64,000 bases of DNA, from the NCBI GenBank assembly GCA_900315505.1, contig OMZG01000008.1:1-64000 (forward strand), in the 5' to 3' direction. Source of the stretch: an uncultured Lachnospiraceae bacterium (GTDB taxonomy: Bacteria; Bacillota; Clostridia; Lachnospirales; Lachnospiraceae). Position numbers and translations under genes: made by a program. Shown in pieces: positions 62,311 to 64,000 of the stretch (positions are counted from its first letter, which is position 1; each line of letters begins with the position of its first letter). The notes under the pieces are model-generated. The model was not told where the DNA came from and did not search any database. It saw nothing but the letters and a program-made list of their open reading frames with translations.

Positions 62311-62386
62311 AAGACAGGAGGACGGTTCTCCTGTCTTAACTTCATTCAGTTTCCACAAAAGACACGGGAACCGTCCCTCTTGTCTT
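62311..62386. repeat. Double-palindrome element B (REP/BIME-like)
   Basis: Two facing units, AAGACAGGAGGACGGTTCTC... and AAGACACGGGAACCGTCCC..., each closing on itself with AGACA/TGTCT ends and joined by about 20 bp. The core GGACGGTTC/GAACCGTCC is shared with element A (2857-2933). It lies just upstream of crt. Confidence 0.8.
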
Positions 62387-62469
62387 CATCTGCGGCAATA
62401 GAACGGGCACTTGCCTGTCCCGTCTTTCTTTGTCCATAATACAAGTCTGTTAAAACTTTGTCAATCCCC

Positions 62470-63486
62470 TTAGTTGAATCCGATGAATCTCTGTGCGATA
62501 TGATAGAAGAATACACCGATCTTCTTTCCGAAGGTGCCCTTGAAGCGCATCGCAAAGCCAAGTACTCCGTATCTCAGCTGGTGATAGGTACGCTTATCAT
62601 GATTGTAGATGTACTTCCAGAGATCATCTATCTTCTTATAATTGACAGAATCATTGGACAGATATCCGATCGAGGTCGAGACCACAGTCACCGATTCGAG
62701 ATATGACAGCAGATATTTACGCAAATGCGGCTCATCGACCTGCCACGGATCGACGGCATCCACCATCATGTAGTTCACGCGGAGCTGCTGGTCGATACGC
62801 TTTATCATGGTCTGCTCAGCAACCGACTGTCCCTCACGCCCGATATAGTACCGGTAGAAGCTGACATTCTGATAGTACAGCGTCTTCACATGGATGAGCG
62901 GAATGTAAACATACAGATTGTCCACATAGAAAGTGTGCTTCGGAAGCTCCAGTCCGCAGTCACGGAGCAGCTGCGTCCGGTAGATCACTGAATGCATCAG
63001 GATCGAGAAGCCCTTGATATTTCTCTTCATTCCATCCCAGCCGATGATCTCATCCTCTGGGAAAAGTGGTGACAGAAGCATCCTTCTCTCGTGACCGGTC
63101 GACAGCTTCTCATAGACAAAATTCGACAGATGCATGTCCACCGGATGCTCCATTTCTGCAAAGGAACGGAGCACATCGAGGATCTGCATATATGCCTCGC
63201 GGTCCACCCAGTCGTCAGAATCCACGACCTTGAAATAAAGGCCCTTTGCCTCGCGGATGCCGGTATTCACAGCGGCTCCGTGTCCGCCGTTTTCCTGATG
63301 AACAGCCCTGACTATAGACGGGTAAGCCTGCTGGTAAGCATCAGCGAGTTCACCTGTCCTGTCAGTCGAACCATCATCTACTATGATTATCTCCACGTCC
63401 TCACCACCAGGAAGCAGCGAGTCGACGCATTTTCTCATGAAGGTGTACGAGTTATAGCAGGGTACACAGAAACTTAAAATTTTCAT
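62470..63486 (-). CDS. Family 2 glycosyltransferase
   Basis: 338 aa with the GT-A start SFCVPCYNSYTFMRKCVDSLL, IIIVDDGSTDRTGE, NGGHGAAVNTGI and the metal-binding VDSDDWVDREA. It resembles teichoic-acid or capsule-type glycosyltransferases. No membrane helices. It is not near the glycan locus at 19557-26456. It follows the CorA-like gene by 10 bp. The acceptor is unknown. Confidence 0.88.
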   Translation of the reverse strand: MKILSFCVPCYNSYTFMRKCVDSLLPGGEDVEIIIVDDGSTDRTGELADAYQQAYPSIVRAVHQENGGHGAAVNTGIREAKGLYFKVVDSDDWVDREAYMQILDVLRSFAEMEHPVDMHLSNFVYEKLSTGHERRMLLSPLFPEDEIIGWDGMKRNIKGFSILMHSVIYRTQLLRDCGLELPKHTFYVDNLYVYIPLIHVKTLYYQNVSFYRYYIGREGQSVAEQTMIKRIDQQLRVNYMMVDAVDPWQVDEPHLRKYLLSYLESVTVVSTSIGYLSNDSVNYKKIDDLWKYIYNHDKRTYHQLRYGVLGFAMRFKGTFGKKIGVFFYHIAQRFIGFN

Positions 63487-63496
63487 ACTATTTTCC

Positions 63497-64000
63497 TTAC
63501 AGCATCTTTCTCTTATGCAACACTATTGCCGTGAGCACGCTTATGATCAGCGTCGCGACACAGAGTATCGCAAACCCGAACGGCGTATGCGACAGCGGCA
63601 TCCATCTGGAATCCACATTCATGCCCCAGAGGCCGCCGATAATCGTCGGAACTGAGAGCACGATCGTGACAGCCGCGAGATACTTCATTGCATTATTCAG
63701 TCTGTTATTGATGAGAGTGCTCATCAGATCGCGGGTTCCGTTGATGATATCACGGTAGATGGATGTCATCTCGATAGCCTGCTTCGTCTCGACTATTACA
63801 TCCTCGAGGATCTCTGCGTCATCATCGTAATGCCTGATCCTCGAATACCTCGTCAGCCTCTCGACTACCAGATTGTTCGCTCGAAGCGACGTAGCGAAGT
63901 ACACGAGGTTCGACTCGAGCTCATGCAGATCGATAAGATCCGAATCCTCGGTATTCTTTTCATTTATCCTCTCCTCAATCTCGGTACGCTGTCTGTCTAT
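63497..64000 (-). CDS. CorA family divalent-cation transporter (partial)
   Basis: C-terminal part only; the reading frame stays open to the right edge, so the start lies outside. The visible 167 aa end with a helical cytoplasmic stretch (QAIEMTSIYRDIINGTRDLMS), a first membrane helix with the signature GLWGMN and a second helix, then a basic tail (HKRKML). This is the Mg2+/Co2+ channel fold. Confidence 0.9.
   Translation of the reverse strand: MDRQRTEIEERINEKNTEDSDLIDLHELESNLVYFATSLRANNLVVERLTRYSRIRHYDDDAEILEDVIVETKQAIEMTSIYRDIINGTRDLMSTLINNRLNNAMKYLAAVTIVLSVPTIIGGLWGMNVDSRWMPLSHTPFGFAILCVATLIISVLTAIVLHKRKML

Overview
The window is 64 kb of chromosomal DNA from a low-to-moderate GC, motile, anaerobic Firmicute of the Clostridia, most likely family Lachnospiraceae. 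The signs are a type III glutamine synthetase, a Crh-like HPr lacking the phosphoryl-accepting histidine beside WhiA and RapZ, a short-chain crotonase of the butyrate type, a separate flgF-flgG pair, a CdaA/CdaR c-di-AMP module, two HPr paralogues with HPr kinase, and secreted proteins with Big_2 and carbohydrate-binding-like modules. Species cannot be fixed from sequence reading alone. Nearly all genes lie on the minus strand. I see no prophage, CRISPR array, insertion sequence or other mobile island.

Layout from left to right. 1-235: two tandem consensus promoters and a leader read leftward, apparently the start of an rRNA operon whose 16S gene lies outside the window. 263-576: two class II serine tRNAs. 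717-2840: glnN. 2989-10260: an hprK-to-fba operon (hprK, M18 aminopeptidase, murB, rapZ, whiA, crh, lipid kinase, fba). 10366-14596: uvrC and ftsH. 14854-19409: str operon (rpsL, rpsG, fusA, tuf), with tuf on its own promoter. 19557-26456: cell-surface glycan locus (dTDP-rhamnose reductase, two glycosyl or sugar-phosphate transferases, Glf, GtrA, ABC exporter). 26525-37481: one long, tightly packed run (flgF, flgG, rod-binding FlgJ-like, recD2, comFC, yvyF-like, two membrane proteins, cdaA, cdaR, ptsH, leuA), headed by a promoter resembling the flagellar sigma-28 class. 37675-41898: a HAD phosphatase, murI and a secreted GH16 enzyme. 41978-50501: ddl, an XpaC-like protein, a degenerate MocR regulator divergent from an ECF vitamin transporter subunit, a C69 dipeptidase, a radical SAM enzyme overlapping a COG0523 GTPase, and deoD. 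50583-58021: a metalloprotease-like protein, a large surface protein, an M20 peptidase and the t6A genes tsaD, tsaB and tsaE with rnz. 58154-64000: tex, a DUF2752 protein, ppiB, crt, a glycosyltransferase and a partial CorA-type transporter.

The signals that named genes do not explain are repeated intergenic structures and unusual starts. (1) Six tracts with a strict 7-bp period, each two facing arms able to fold on themselves, sit at the stop codon of a minus-strand gene. (2) Five copies of one 31-bp palindrome that looks like a ready-made two-way terminator. (3) Two longer double-palindrome elements sharing a GGACGGTTC-type core. (4) At least three genes (uvrC, the HAD gene, tsaE) whose -10 box ends 6-8 bases before the start codon and which lack a Shine-Dalgarno sequence, implying leaderless mRNAs.
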